Below, piece after piece: positions 6,043 through 6,281 of a DNA stretch of 6,281 nucleotides. The notes beneath the pieces are model-generated. The model searched no databases. It was not told the DNA's origin and saw nothing but the letters and a program-made list of their open reading frames with translations. The first letter of the stretch is position 1. The number at the start of each line of letters is the position of its first letter. The stretch spans positions 1-6,281 of the forward strand of contig CAMCJY010000124.1 of the NCBI GenBank assembly GCA_945875225.1, read 5' to 3'. The position numbers and the translations under genes are program-made. This DNA is from Comamonas sp. lk. Lineage in GTDB: Bacteria; Pseudomonadota; Gammaproteobacteria; Burkholderiales; Burkholderiaceae_C.

Positions 6043-6281
6043 ATGACACGCACTATTCAACAATTATTCGACCTGACCGGCAAAACCGCGCTGGTGACCG
6101 GCGGTTCACGTGGCCTTGGGCTGCAGATGGCCCATGCACTGGGCGAAGCGGGTGCCAAGATCATGCTCAGCTCGCGCAAGGCCGAAGACCTGGAGCACGC
6201 CGCCGCCCAATTGCAAGCCGCGGGCATTGACGCCCGTTGGATCGCAGCCGATTGCGCCAAAGACAGCGAGATCGCCCGATT
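6043..6281 (+). CDS. Short-chain dehydrogenase/reductase (SDR family), N-terminal part
   Basis: The first 79 residues of a classical SDR enzyme are present; the right edge cuts the rest (about 170-180 residues), including the catalytic Tyr-Lys motif. The nucleotide-binding glycine motif TGGSRGLG is at residues 19-26, after the LTGKTALV strand. Arg45 in LSSRK at the end of the second strand, together with Arg23 in the glycine motif, favours NADP(H) over NAD. Asp70 in the AADC stretch is the usual adenine-contacting acidic residue. The ATG at 6043 is the best start: the frame has a stop at 6022, and only a TTG at 6031 is an alternative. The ribosome site is weak (GGAA at 6033-6036). Similar proteins are often annotated as 3-oxoacyl-ACP reductase or gluconate 5-dehydrogenase; neither can be chosen here. 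Its place after an acyl-CoA operon makes an acyl-thioester or alcohol/ketone substrate plausible. Confidence 0.93.
   Translation, partial: MTRTIQQLFDLTGKTALVTGGSRGLGLQMAHALGEAGAKIMLSSRKAEDLEHAAAQLQAAGIDARWIAADCAKDSEIAR

Noticed and set aside
5649..6230. 193-codon + strand frame spanning the small membrane gene, the gap and the start of the reductase
   Set aside because: It overlaps three better-supported features out of frame, and its translation is Arg/Gly/Pro-rich without a family signature.

Overview
The window looks like an ordinary chromosomal segment of a betaproteobacterium, most likely Comamonadaceae (Rhodoferax, Polaromonas or Acidovorax-like). The basis is moderately high GC, tight gene packing, purine-rich Shine-Dalgarno sites, and protein sequences that read like that group's beta-oxidation enzymes. 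This placement is by recognition, not by a search. All the genes I can support lie on the + strand.

Layout. (1) Positions 2-385 hold the C-terminal half of a LivF-type ABC transporter ATPase, cut by the left edge. (2) The 141-base gap at 386-526 holds a perfect inverted repeat (393-412), then a candidate sigma-70 promoter (445-473) whose spacer and -10 box lie inside a 26-base dyad that looks like a TetR-family operator (449-474). A pyrimidine-rich leader follows. (3) Positions 527-5913 form a tightly packed four-gene unit: a bifunctional enoyl-CoA hydratase / 3-hydroxyacyl-CoA dehydrogenase (FadB/MFE-1 type), a thiolase (FadA type), a large acyl-CoA dehydrogenase (FadE5/DmdC-like), and a 78-residue two-helix membrane protein whose start codon overlaps the dehydrogenase stop. 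(4) After a 129-base gap with no convincing signal, the N-terminal part of a short-chain dehydrogenase/reductase begins at 6043 and runs off the right edge.

How the genes work together. The three large enzymes cover a full turn of beta-oxidation: the dehydrogenase makes the trans-2-enoyl-CoA, the bifunctional protein hydrates it and oxidises it to the 3-ketoacyl-CoA, and the thiolase releases acetyl-CoA. All visible catalytic residues are present and no gene is broken. The real substrate range (chain length, or a special acyl-CoA) cannot be read from the sequence. The promoter/operator layout suggests repression that is relieved by an acyl-CoA-type signal.

I see no phage, insertion sequence, CRISPR array, RNA gene or defence system. 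The parts most worth a second look are the operator-in-promoter arrangement, the unexplained inverted repeat after livF, and the translationally coupled small membrane protein.
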